Source: Tectiglobus sp963922535 | Lineage (GTDB): Bacteria; Pseudomonadota; Alphaproteobacteria; Rhizobiales; Hyphomicrobiaceae | Length of the DNA stretch: 14,161 nucleotides | Direction: 5' to 3' | NCBI GenBank assembly: GCA_963922535.1 | Contig: CAWUIN010000074.1 | Location: 1 to 14,161, forward strand | In this document: positions 6,942 through 13,348 of the stretch, piece after piece | Position numbering within the stretch: the first letter of the stretch is position 1 | Layout: the number at the start of each line of letters is the position of its first letter | Notes under the pieces: generated by a model | The model's input: the letters and a program-made list of their open reading frames with translations, nothing else | Told to the model about the DNA's origin: nothing | Databases searched by the model: none | Position numbers and translations under genes: made by a program

Positions 6942-7450
6942 TAGGTCCTGCGGTGCTGAAAATTGTGCAGTAATGCTAGGCCGTATCATTATGAGAGATC
7001 CACCTGCTTTGAGGTCGTGAAAGAAATCGTGAAAGAAATTATGTTTTGACCGCCGCGTACCTCACCGTGCGGCAATCGTAAGCCAAAAAGCCTGATGCGC
7101 CGGAATGGGTAGAAACGCGCAGCCCATGCAGCTTCGTGATCCCGGAAGACCGGGATATTATCCCTGGATGCGCCTTGTATTACGCTGGTGCGGGGATTTC
7201 TTTTACAGTCTTCTTCCCTGATATGCCGAGTGATTGTCTGCAATTAGCCGTATCGTGTATTCGTAAAGTTTGCAAAGGCTGACATAGGACAGGAGGTGGG
7301 AGCAGACAGGCTTGAGGATCCAGCTCTTGCAAAATCAGGAGAGCCCGGTTATTGAACATTATAAAAAACTTAACCGTGTCCGATCTTCTGCGGGTGTTTT
7401 CTGAGATCTGAGTATACGATTGGCTCTGCACGTTCTGCACAAATATTGCT
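6942..7450. other. Intergenic interval with a hairpin and a short tandem repeat
   Basis: No convincing gene is seen; the open frames here lack start signals and family features. Two exact copies of TCGTGAAAGAAA lie in tandem at 7015-7038. A perfect hairpin ATCCCGG-AAGA-CCGGGAT lies at 7139-7156, with no T-run. Just ahead of the next gene TCTGCAC is directly repeated at 7425-7431 and 7434-7440. A small RNA or a long leader is possible but cannot be shown from this sequence alone. Confidence 0.5.
7139..7156. repeat. Perfect 7-bp inverted repeat with tetraloop
   Basis: ATCCCGG (7139-7145), AAGA, CCGGGAT (7150-7156). It is GC-rich and stable on paper, but lacks a U-tract on either strand, so it is not a standard intrinsic terminator. 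Confidence 0.45.
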
Positions 7451-8332
7451 ATGAAGATCAGCGGTTTTTCAACGGCCAGATATTCCACCTGGTATTTTCT
7501 CGATCAGTATAAAGTTCTGTTCGATGCCGGGGATGGTGCGGCAGCGAGCCTGGGGCCGAGATGCCAGAACATCCAGCATGTCTTTCTTAGCCATGCCGAC
7601 CGCGATCATTTAGGCGGCTTGCTGGCGCTCAATCATCTTGGCGCACGCGCGGATAACCCGTTACGGTTCTATTATCCCAAAGACAGCAGTTCTTTTTCAG
7701 ATCTTTTGGATTTTATCGAACGCTTTGATGCCAGTCTGCCCAAGTCAATTTGGATGCCGGTTGAAGCAGGCATGCGCATAAAAATCGATCAACAGCACGT
7801 AGTCGAGATTGGCGAAAACGATCACATCGCTATGGCGACGGGCAACTCGACCAAGCAGGTCAAAAGCCTCGATTTCTCATTGATCGAAAGGCGCAAACAC
7901 CTGCGTGCCGAATTTCAAGGCCTCGGAAGTGACGAACTGAAGCATCTGCGCGCGCTGCATGGCGATACGCATATCACTGAAAGTGTCGATTACCGCTTGT
8001 TTGGCTTTTCCGGCGATACGCCAAGCTTCAAGACCGAGCAATGGCGCGGTACGGAAGTGCTCATCCACGAGGCGACCTTCATTGCGCCCGACCATGGCAA
8101 TCGCGGGCATTGCGAGTTGGGCGATGTTTTGCAGGCAGCCGGCGGGCTGAATCTTAAAGCTCTTATCGTTGGGCATTTTTCTGATCGTTACGATCCGGAA
8201 TTCATTAAGGCTTCAATCCGGCGCCTGGCCCGGGAACTGGCCTTTGATGTCCCGGTTTTCGCCGTCATGCCGCGCGTGACACAGTTGGACATTCTCTCTT
8301 CAGAGCCTGTCTGGCAAGGAATTTGCCCATAG
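7451..8332 (+). CDS. RNase Z-like metallo-beta-lactamase-fold protein
   Basis: A 293-residue hydrolase of the metallo-beta-lactamase fold, closest in layout to the RNase Z/ELAC group that trims tRNA 3' ends. Visible elements are VLFDAGDG at 22-29, the metal motif SHADRDHLGG at 47-56, GFSGDTPS at 185-192 (motif with bridging Asp189), HEATF at 206-210, a histidine in GNRGHCELGD (H220), and VGHFSDRY at 240-247 (His242), like the tHfS.RY of RNase Z. The canonical first motif is HxHxDH; here it is HADRDH, with Asp50 in place of the second His, which may alter metal binding or specificity. True tRNA-processing activity is therefore uncertain, and a related hydrolase role is possible. The ATG at 7451 has no clear Shine-Dalgarno. 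Cytoplasmic, with no signal peptide. It stands alone between the dehydrogenase gene and alaS. Confidence 0.82.
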   Translation: MKISGFSTARYSTWYFLDQYKVLFDAGDGAAASLGPRCQNIQHVFLSHADRDHLGGLLALNHLGARADNPLRFYYPKDSSSFSDLLDFIERFDASLPKSIWMPVEAGMRIKIDQQHVVEIGENDHIAMATGNSTKQVKSLDFSLIERRKHLRAEFQGLGSDELKHLRALHGDTHITESVDYRLFGFSGDTPSFKTEQWRGTEVLIHEATFIAPDHGNRGHCELGDVLQAAGGLNLKALIVGHFSDRYDPEFIKASIRRLARELAFDVPVFAVMPRVTQLDILSSEPVWQGICP

Positions 8333-8484
8333 CCTTCCTGCCCCTATTTTTCGTTCACATATTCCGTCCATATGAAATGAGCGCAAGTGGTTCGCAATAC
8401 GCGCCACAGATGACCGGCCCTGAAAATTTCTTATCCCGGCCCATAAACAGTATATCAGACGACATAGAATGTTTCAGGCGCGGA

Positions 8485-8506
8485 GGAAGCAATGTATTTT
8501 GCTTCC
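8485..8506. promoter_or_regulatory. Hairpin overlapping the ribosome-binding site and start codon of a small ORF
   Basis: GGAAGCAA (8485-8492) pairs perfectly with TTGCTTCC (8499-8506) around the loop TGTATT. The left arm holds the end of the GGAGGA Shine-Dalgarno and the first base of the ATG at 8492, so the fold would hide the initiation site if that ORF is real. Confidence 0.35.
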
Positions 8507-8782
8507 GATAGCAAGGTTCGTCATGTACGGGCAGTGGGGATTTTCTTTATCGGTCAGGCAAGTATCAATCAAGGCGGGTTTGCAAGGCAGGGGCGGCATC
8601 CCATCACAAAGTGCATCTGCGCCAAGGAAAATTCGCAGCCGACGGCTTCGCGTAGCGAATATCAGTGGGCTTTATCCATTAACCCCGCTGCAGTGTTTAT
8701 GGACACCATTTCCAACGATGCTAAAATAAGCATTGAAAAACGCTTGGAAATAACAATACCTGTCTCTAACAGTGCGTTCTGA
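8492..8782 (+). CDS. Doubtful small ORF with a strong Shine-Dalgarno
   Basis: A 96-residue frame whose ATG is preceded by GGAGGA at a good spacing. The product is basic in its first half and has no signal peptide, membrane segment or family motif that I recognise. Codon use does not look clearly coding. It ends 85 bp before alaS. It may be a genuine hypothetical protein, a leader ORF for alaS, or chance. Confidence 0.3.
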   Translation: MYFASDSKVRHVRAVGIFFIGQASINQGGFARQGRHPITKCICAKENSQPTASRSEYQWALSINPAAVFMDTISNDAKISIEKRLEITIPVSNSAF

Positions 8783-8867
8783 CAGGATGGATCGCCCTTT
8801 AATTCACAAGCGATCAGTGCTTCACTGAAGGCAAATTCGACTGCTGCAATAAAACAACGAGAGTGCC

Positions 8868-11543
8868 ATGACCGGCGTCAACGAAATCCGCAACGCCTTT
8901 CTTAATTATTTTGCCAAGCACGAACACCAGCACGTGCCATCGTCACCGCTTGTGCCGCGCAATGATCCGACGCTTATGTTCACAAATGCCGGGATGGTGC
9001 AGTTCAAAAATGTTTTTACCGGCCAGGAGCAGCGCCCTTACAAGCGTGCCGTTACATCGCAAAAGTGCGTACGGGCCGGTGGCAAGCATAACGATCTTGA
9101 CAATGTCGGCTACACAGCACGCCACCACACCTTTTTCGAGATGCTCGGCAATTTCTCGTTTGGTGATTATTTCAAAGATGTGGCGATTGAACTTGCCTGG
9201 AACCTGGTTACCAAGGAATTTGGCCTTGATCGCGAACGCCTGTATGTGACGGTCTACCACGAAGACGAGCAGGCCTTCGATATCTGGAAAAAGATAACCG
9301 GCTTTCAGGATGAAAAAATCATCCGGATTGCAAGTTCGGACAACTTCTGGGCAATGGGCGACGCCGGCCCGTGCGGACCTTGTTCGGAAATATTTTACGA
9401 TCATGGCGATCATATCCCAGGGGGGCCGCCAGGCTCGCCGGAAGAAGATGGAGATCGGTTCATCGAAATTTGGAACCTGGTCTTTATGCAATACGATCAA
9501 ATCGCGCTTAACAAACGAGTCGATCTGCCGAAACCATCGATCGATACCGGCATGGGCCTGGAGCGGATCGCAGCCCTGCTGCAGGGCACCCATGACAACT
9601 ATGAGACAGATCTCTTCAAGGCCTTGATTGCAGCTTCGGTCGATGCCACTGGCATTAAAGCCGAAGGAAATGCGGCTTCAAGCCACAAGGTTATCGCAGA
9701 TCACCTGCGCGCCTCAAGCTTTCTCATTACTGACGGTGTGCTGCCCTCGAACGAGGGCCGCGGTTATGTACTGCGCCGGATTATGCGGCGTGCAATGCGG
9801 CACGTGCACCTGCTTGGTGCCAAAGATCCCCTGATGCATCGACTCGTTGCGACGCTGGTACGCGAAATGGGGGACGCCTATCCGGAATTGCAGCGTGGAC
9901 AGGCGTTCATTTCCCAAACCCTGGAGCTGGAAGAAACCCGTTTCCGCAGAACCCTGGAGCGCGGCATAAATCTTCTCAATGATGAGAGCGGCGGATTATC
10001 CGAAGGCGCTACATTTTCCGGAGAAGTGGCATTCCGCCTGTACGATACCTACGGCTTTCCGCTTGACCTGACGCAGGATGCTCTGCGCGCGCGCGGTATC
10101 AATGTCGACGTCCAGGCATTCAACGTGGCAATGGAAAAACAGAAGGCGGAAGCACGCGCAGCCTGGAAAGGCTCTGGTGAAACGACAACGGAGACGATCT
10201 GGTTTGACATACGTGAACGGGAGGGGGCCACAGAATTCTTAGGTTACGATACGGAAACCGCCGAAGGCGAAATCCGGGCCCTGGTCAAAGATGGCAAGGA
10301 AGTAAAAAAACTCAAAACCGGCGATCAGGCACAAATCGTCACCAATCAAACGCCGTTCTACGGTGAAAGTGGTGGTCAGGTTGGCGATAAAGGCCTCATT
10401 CGAAGCGGCGCAAACGCGCGATTTGAAGTGACTGACACCCAGAAAAAACTGGGCGATCTGTTTGTCCACAGCGGTAAAGTTGTCGCAGGCGGCTTCAAGA
10501 CCGGCGATGCCGCTGAACTTGTGGTTGACCGCGAACGCCGGCTGGCAACACGTTGCAACCACTCCGCAACGCACCTTATTCACGAGGCTTTGCGGATTGT
10601 TTTAGGCGAACACGTGGCACAGAAAGGGTCGCTTGTGACGCCGGAGCGCCTGCGGTTTGACTTTTCGCATCCTCAGCCTATGAGCTTTGATGAAATTGCT
10701 GAGGTTGAAACGATCGCCAACACCTATGTCGCTCAGAACTCTCCCGTCGAAACCCGTCTGATGGCCTATGACGATGCGGTCGAAACCGGTGCTATCGCGC
10801 TGTTTGGTGAAAAATACGGCGATGAAGTACGCGTTGTTGCGATGGGCTTCGATGAAACCAGCCAGAAGATTGGCAAAGCGTGGTCTGTTGAACTGTGTGG
10901 CGGGACCCATGCAAGACAAACCGGCGACATTGGCCTTATACGGATTGTCGGCGAGACCGCCTCAGCCAGCGGCGTGCGGCGCATCGAGGCGCTGACGGGG
11001 AGCGGCGCCCGCAAGTATCTGGCAGAGCAGGATGCGCGCATACGCGAACTGGCCGGCCTCTTGCGCACCAAGCCTAACGATGTCGTCAGGCGTGTTGCAG
11101 CGATGATGGAAGAGCGCAGGCAGCTTGAACGCCAGCTGGCCGATGCCAGGCGGCAGTTGGCGCTGGGCGGTGACGGCACAGCCAATAGGCTGGCAGCTGA
11201 AAATGCCATTCGCGAAGTTGCCGGCGTGAAATTTTTCTCACGCTGCGTGGAAGGGCTTAACACAAAAGATCTGCGCGGCCTTGTCGACAATGGTAAGCAG
11301 CAGGTTGGTTCAGGCGTCGTTGCCATCGTCGGCGTGACGGAAGATGGCAAGGCCGGTGTGGCTGTTGGCGTTACCTCGGACTTAACGGAACGATTCAGCG
11401 CTGTTGACCTTGTCCGCGCCGGCGCATCGGCCCTTGGCGGCAAGGGTGGCGGTGGCCGTCCCGATATGGCGCAGGCCGGTGGCCCCGATGGCTCCAAAGC
11501 CGCAGCTGCCCTTCAGGCCATTGAAGTCGCACTGGCAGGCTAA
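8868..11543 (+). CDS. alaS: Alanine--tRNA ligase AlaS
   Basis: An 891-residue class II aminoacyl-tRNA synthetase, full length for the family; it charges tRNA-Ala in the cytoplasm. The catalytic domain (about 1-240) shows PSSPLVPRNDPTLMFTNAGM near the start, RHHTFFEMLGNFSFGDYFK, GPCGPCSEIFYDHG and class II motif 3 as GMGLERIAAL. A tRNA-recognition helical region follows. The editing domain has its zinc site as H565 and H569 (HSATH) plus C677 and H681 (LCGGTH), so editing of Ser/Gly-tRNA-Ala is expected. The C-terminal part has a coiled-coil stretch around ERRQLERQLADARRQLAL and the glycine-rich C-Ala domain ending GGKGGGGRPDMAQAGG. The ATG at 8868 follows GAGAG and matches the usual N-terminus (M-GVNEIR). 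It is convergent with the usp gene, with a 123-bp gap. Confidence 0.99.
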   Translation: MTGVNEIRNAFLNYFAKHEHQHVPSSPLVPRNDPTLMFTNAGMVQFKNVFTGQEQRPYKRAVTSQKCVRAGGKHNDLDNVGYTARHHTFFEMLGNFSFGDYFKDVAIELAWNLVTKEFGLDRERLYVTVYHEDEQAFDIWKKITGFQDEKIIRIASSDNFWAMGDAGPCGPCSEIFYDHGDHIPGGPPGSPEEDGDRFIEIWNLVFMQYDQIALNKRVDLPKPSIDTGMGLERIAALLQGTHDNYETDLFKALIAASVDATGIKAEGNAASSHKVIADHLRASSFLITDGVLPSNEGRGYVLRRIMRRAMRHVHLLGAKDPLMHRLVATLVREMGDAYPELQRGQAFISQTLELEETRFRRTLERGINLLNDESGGLSEGATFSGEVAFRLYDTYGFPLDLTQDALRARGINVDVQAFNVAMEKQKAEARAAWKGSGETTTETIWFDIREREGATEFLGYDTETAEGEIRALVKDGKEVKKLKTGDQAQIVTNQTPFYGESGGQVGDKGLIRSGANARFEVTDTQKKLGDLFVHSGKVVAGGFKTGDAAELVVDRERRLATRCNHSATHLIHEALRIVLGEHVAQKGSLVTPERLRFDFSHPQPMSFDEIAEVETIANTYVAQNSPVETRLMAYDDAVETGAIALFGEKYGDEVRVVAMGFDETSQKIGKAWSVELCGGTHARQTGDIGLIRIVGETASASGVRRIEALTGSGARKYLAEQDARIRELAGLLRTKPNDVVRRVAAMMEERRQLERQLADARRQLALGGDGTANRLAAENAIREVAGVKFFSRCVEGLNTKDLRGLVDNGKQQVGSGVVAIVGVTEDGKAGVAVGVTSDLTERFSAVDLVRAGASALGGKGGGGRPDMAQAGGPDGSKAAAALQAIEVALAG

Positions 11544-11666
11544 AAAAATAACTGAAGCGCATTCTCGTTTTCTGGCTGTAGATTCCCTGGCTGTATGAAG
11601 TTGCGAGATTGAACAAGAAAAATCATATGAGTTATTTCTGCATATATTCTGAGGCGCGCAAATCTG

Positions 11667-12482
11667 TCAGTTTGCCATAAAGACCGGAAGGTTTGCGTGG
11701 TATAAGATATGATTTGTTGCGCCGCCGAATATCATCTGGCGCAGGCGGCTTTGCGTATAGGCGCTCTTGATGAGAAGATCGCAGCCCAGATTTGCGCTTT
11801 CTGCAAGAATGACTGCCCCGGGCTTGTGTGCCCTGGCTGATACAACATAATTGCTTGCCTCGATCCCGTTGGCCGACAGATTGGCGCAAATTTCCTCACC
11901 CGAAGGGCCAGTAACAACCGCTTCCTCGATTGTCAAAACACTCACCTTGTCCGCTTTGTGCAAAAACGGCATTGCGAAGGCGAGAGTGCGCGCAGCCTCG
12001 GTACTGCAGTTCCATGAGATAACAACGTTTTTCCCCAAACCGGTTGCGGCCTGTGGCGGTGCAATCAAAATCGGCCGTCCGCTGTCAAACAGAACCGCTT
12101 CGAGCGTTGTCATGCGGGCACCGCCGTGCTCTACCGATGGACGGCCGATCACAGTCAGGTCGTATACACGCGCCAAACAGCTAAGGCCGCTGTCATCGAT
12201 GGCGGTCTCACAATTCCATAGCATCCGGTTTGCATTTTCAGCGGTTGCCGCCGCACATGCTTCAAAAAGTGCTCTGGCCTTTTCGAGCGTTTCCTTTTCG
12301 TTCTGATACGAAGGGGGAACGCTCACTGCGATGATGGGTTCTGTACCGGCAACCTGCAATTGCATGGCACGCAGAGAAACGCCATCAATCTTGCCGTCAA
12401 GATGGTGACCGGCGAGCGCTGCCACGCTTAGCACGGACGCCATAGTGTTATGGTTCTCGACCGGGACCAGAATGGATTTCAT
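11667..12482 (-). CDS. Universal stress protein with two tandem Usp domains
   Basis: A 271-residue cytoplasmic protein of the UspA superfamily. Both halves start with the Usp beta-strand pattern: MKSILVPVENH at the N-terminus and NVVISWNCSTEAARTLAFAM in the middle. They end in VLFDSGRPILIAPPQ and ILYHANLPVFMAN, matching the usual HxxxPVLVV ends. The ATP-binding G-2x-G-9x-G(S/T) motif is not intact in either half (second half: SAYTQSRLRQMIFGGATNHI), so nucleotide binding is doubtful. Members respond to stress or growth arrest; the exact role is unknown. I chose ATG 12482 over the upstream ATG 12506, because GGGAG lies seven bases before it and MKSILVPV is the normal family start. It is convergent with alaS. 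Confidence 0.88.
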   Translation of the reverse strand: MKSILVPVENHNTMASVLSVAALAGHHLDGKIDGVSLRAMQLQVAGTEPIIAVSVPPSYQNEKETLEKARALFEACAAATAENANRMLWNCETAIDDSGLSCLARVYDLTVIGRPSVEHGGARMTTLEAVLFDSGRPILIAPPQAATGLGKNVVISWNCSTEAARTLAFAMPFLHKADKVSVLTIEEAVVTGPSGEEICANLSANGIEASNYVVSARAHKPGAVILAESANLGCDLLIKSAYTQSRLRQMIFGGATNHILYHANLPVFMAN

Positions 12483-12688
12483 GACTTGCTCCCTTGTTCT
12501 TGGCATTGTGGTTGGCGCGGGGAAGTAAATTTGACAGGCTCTCTTTTTTTTAAAAGCTTATCCTGCAAATGCAGGCCATAATTCAGGCTGCCTTAAGCAA
12601 CCATTGCCGCCGCTGCTATCACACATTGTTCAACGTCCGCTCTCATTCTGCAAGCCGCTCTGGCGATGCTGTGGCAGGCGACAGGAAA

Positions 12689-12714
12689 CCTTGAGCTGAC
12701 GACACGGCTCAAGG
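12689..12714. repeat. 8-bp perfect inverted repeat
   Basis: CCTTGAGC at 12689-12696 and GCTCAAGG at 12707-12714, with a 10-base loop. No T-run follows, so a terminator is unlikely; its role is unknown. Confidence 0.4.
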
Positions 12715-12765
12715 CGTCGTTCTGAATTCCTCCATGATTATGCATTAATTAGAAATTGTTTGTGC

Positions 12766-12796
12766 TTCATGACAAGACAACGATAACTGTCATGAA
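12766..12796. promoter_or_regulatory. Operator-like inverted repeat upstream of a 33-codon ORF
   Basis: TTCATGACA (12766-12774) and TGTCATGAA (12788-12796) are perfect 9-bp inverted half-sites with a 13-base spacer. A possible promoter TTGTGC-N16-GATAAC (12760-12787) overlaps it, so a bound regulator could block or aid RNA polymerase. The half-site also occurs, as a fused palindrome, at 608-617. Confidence 0.4.
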
Positions 12797-12853
12797 CATC
12801 CGGGGCTTTTCGTCTGTTGGGCGAAATCGAGTTCATTTCCAGGAGGCAGGACC

Positions 12854-12955
12854 ATGGACGTGCATCGCATCTTTGAAGACAAACGCGCCAGAGCCAGGCT
12901 GATTTTGTCAGATCCCTTTGGCGAGGGGCGGATTTCCCCGGCTGCATTTGCTTAA
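12854..12955 (+). CDS. Possible 33-residue small protein or leader peptide
   Basis: The ATG at 12854 has a perfect AGGAGG (12841-12846) seven bases upstream, the best Shine-Dalgarno of this region. The product begins MDVHRIFEDKRARARLI, is rich in arginine, and ends ISPAAFA. No family is recognised. It is preceded by the operator-like repeat at 12766-12796. It could be a genuine small protein, a leader peptide, or the start of a gene later lost. Confidence 0.4.
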   Translation: MDVHRIFEDKRARARLILSDPFGEGRISPAAFA

Positions 12956-13023
12956 TGGGACGTCGCTTTTGAAACACGCAACGTGTCTTGCCGGCGAAAA
13001 AGGTTTGCCTTCGCCAAGCTTAG

Positions 13024-13120
13024 GGCGCCCAGCAAAATAAACGCTTCAATTTTAGTGAGAAATAGCCTGCGATATGAGGCTTTGGCTCGAAAAATAGAAG
13101 CGTTTATTTTGCTGGGTCCC
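13024..13120. mobile_element. 97-bp miniature inverted-repeat element (MITE-like) with 5-bp target duplication
   Basis: CCCAGCAAAATAAACGCTTC at 13028-13047 is matched perfectly in inverse orientation at 13097-13116. The match goes on inward (ATTTT/AAAAT after one mismatch) and outward (GG/CC after two mismatches), giving arms of about 30 bases. CTTAG flanks the unit on both sides (13019-13023 and 13121-13125), as a target-site duplication would. The centre holds a second small hairpin AGCCT-GCGATATG-AGGCT at 13064-13081. There is no coding capacity, so it would depend on a transposase elsewhere. A structured regulatory RNA or terminator is the alternative, but no T-run follows either arm. Confidence 0.55.
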
Positions 13121-13259
13121 CTTAGTGCTGCGACCGAGGAGAGCCTGCGGTAAGACGGTTACATTTCGATTGGATCTCTATAGGCAGAGTTTCAGTATGG
13201 CTTGATTTTCAACGCGCGAAATGTTGTAAATCATCTGTGAAACTTACGTATATTTGATC

Positions 13260-13320
13260 AAAAAAGGCGTTTTTTACTGGATACAAAATGAAGATATCTT
13301 AATAAAAGATGATATCTTTT
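13260..13320. promoter_or_regulatory. A+T-rich repeats ahead of the membrane protein gene
   Basis: The stretch contains AAAAAA-GGCG-TTTTTT (13260-13275), the palindrome AAGATATCTT (13291-13300) and AAAAGAT-GAT-ATCTTTT (13304-13320). GATATCTT is repeated directly at 13293 and 13311, 18 bp apart. They end about 28 bp before the ATG at 13349, where an operator or leader hairpin would be expected. Confidence 0.3.
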
Positions 13321-13348
13321 TAAACATGTTGTTTTGGGGAAGTTTTAC

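Larger units (their letters stand above)
8333..8867. other. Long interval ahead of alaS
   Basis: This 535-bp stretch holds the doubtful ORF 8492-8782 and the hairpin at 8485-8506, both listed separately. A weak inverted repeat TTCGC-GTA-GCGAA lies near 8647-8659. The alaS promoter is presumably here, but no clear -35/-10 pair or T-box-like structure was recognised. Confidence 0.5.
12483..13348. other. Long intergenic region rich in inverted repeats
   Basis: This 866-bp stretch lies between the usp start and the membrane-protein start, so it should carry both divergent promoters. It holds, in order: an inverted repeat CCTTGAGC/GCTCAAGG at 12689-12714, the TTCATGACA/TGTCATGAA repeat at 12766-12796, a 33-codon ORF at 12854-12955, a 97-bp miniature inverted-repeat element at 13024-13120, and A+T-rich repeats at 13260-13320. 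No long gene is supported on either strand. Confidence 0.6.

Noticed and set aside
8943..9593. 216-codon minus-strand frame inside the 5' part of alaS
   Set aside because: It is antisense to a conserved catalytic domain and has no features of its own.
10766..11497. Long minus-strand open frame (243 codons) inside alaS
   Set aside because: It is antisense to the certain alaS gene; the frame results from alaS codon bias, with a low-complexity Ser/Pro/Arg-rich product.
11572..11595. Direct repeat CTGGCTGTA after alaS
   Set aside because: Only nine bases, two copies, without further structure; not distinguishable from chance.
13019..13125. Inverted repeat read as an integron attC site or an intrinsic terminator
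   Set aside because: The attC core sequences (RYYYAAC/GTTRRRY pairs) are absent at the ends, and no T-run follows the stem on either strand.
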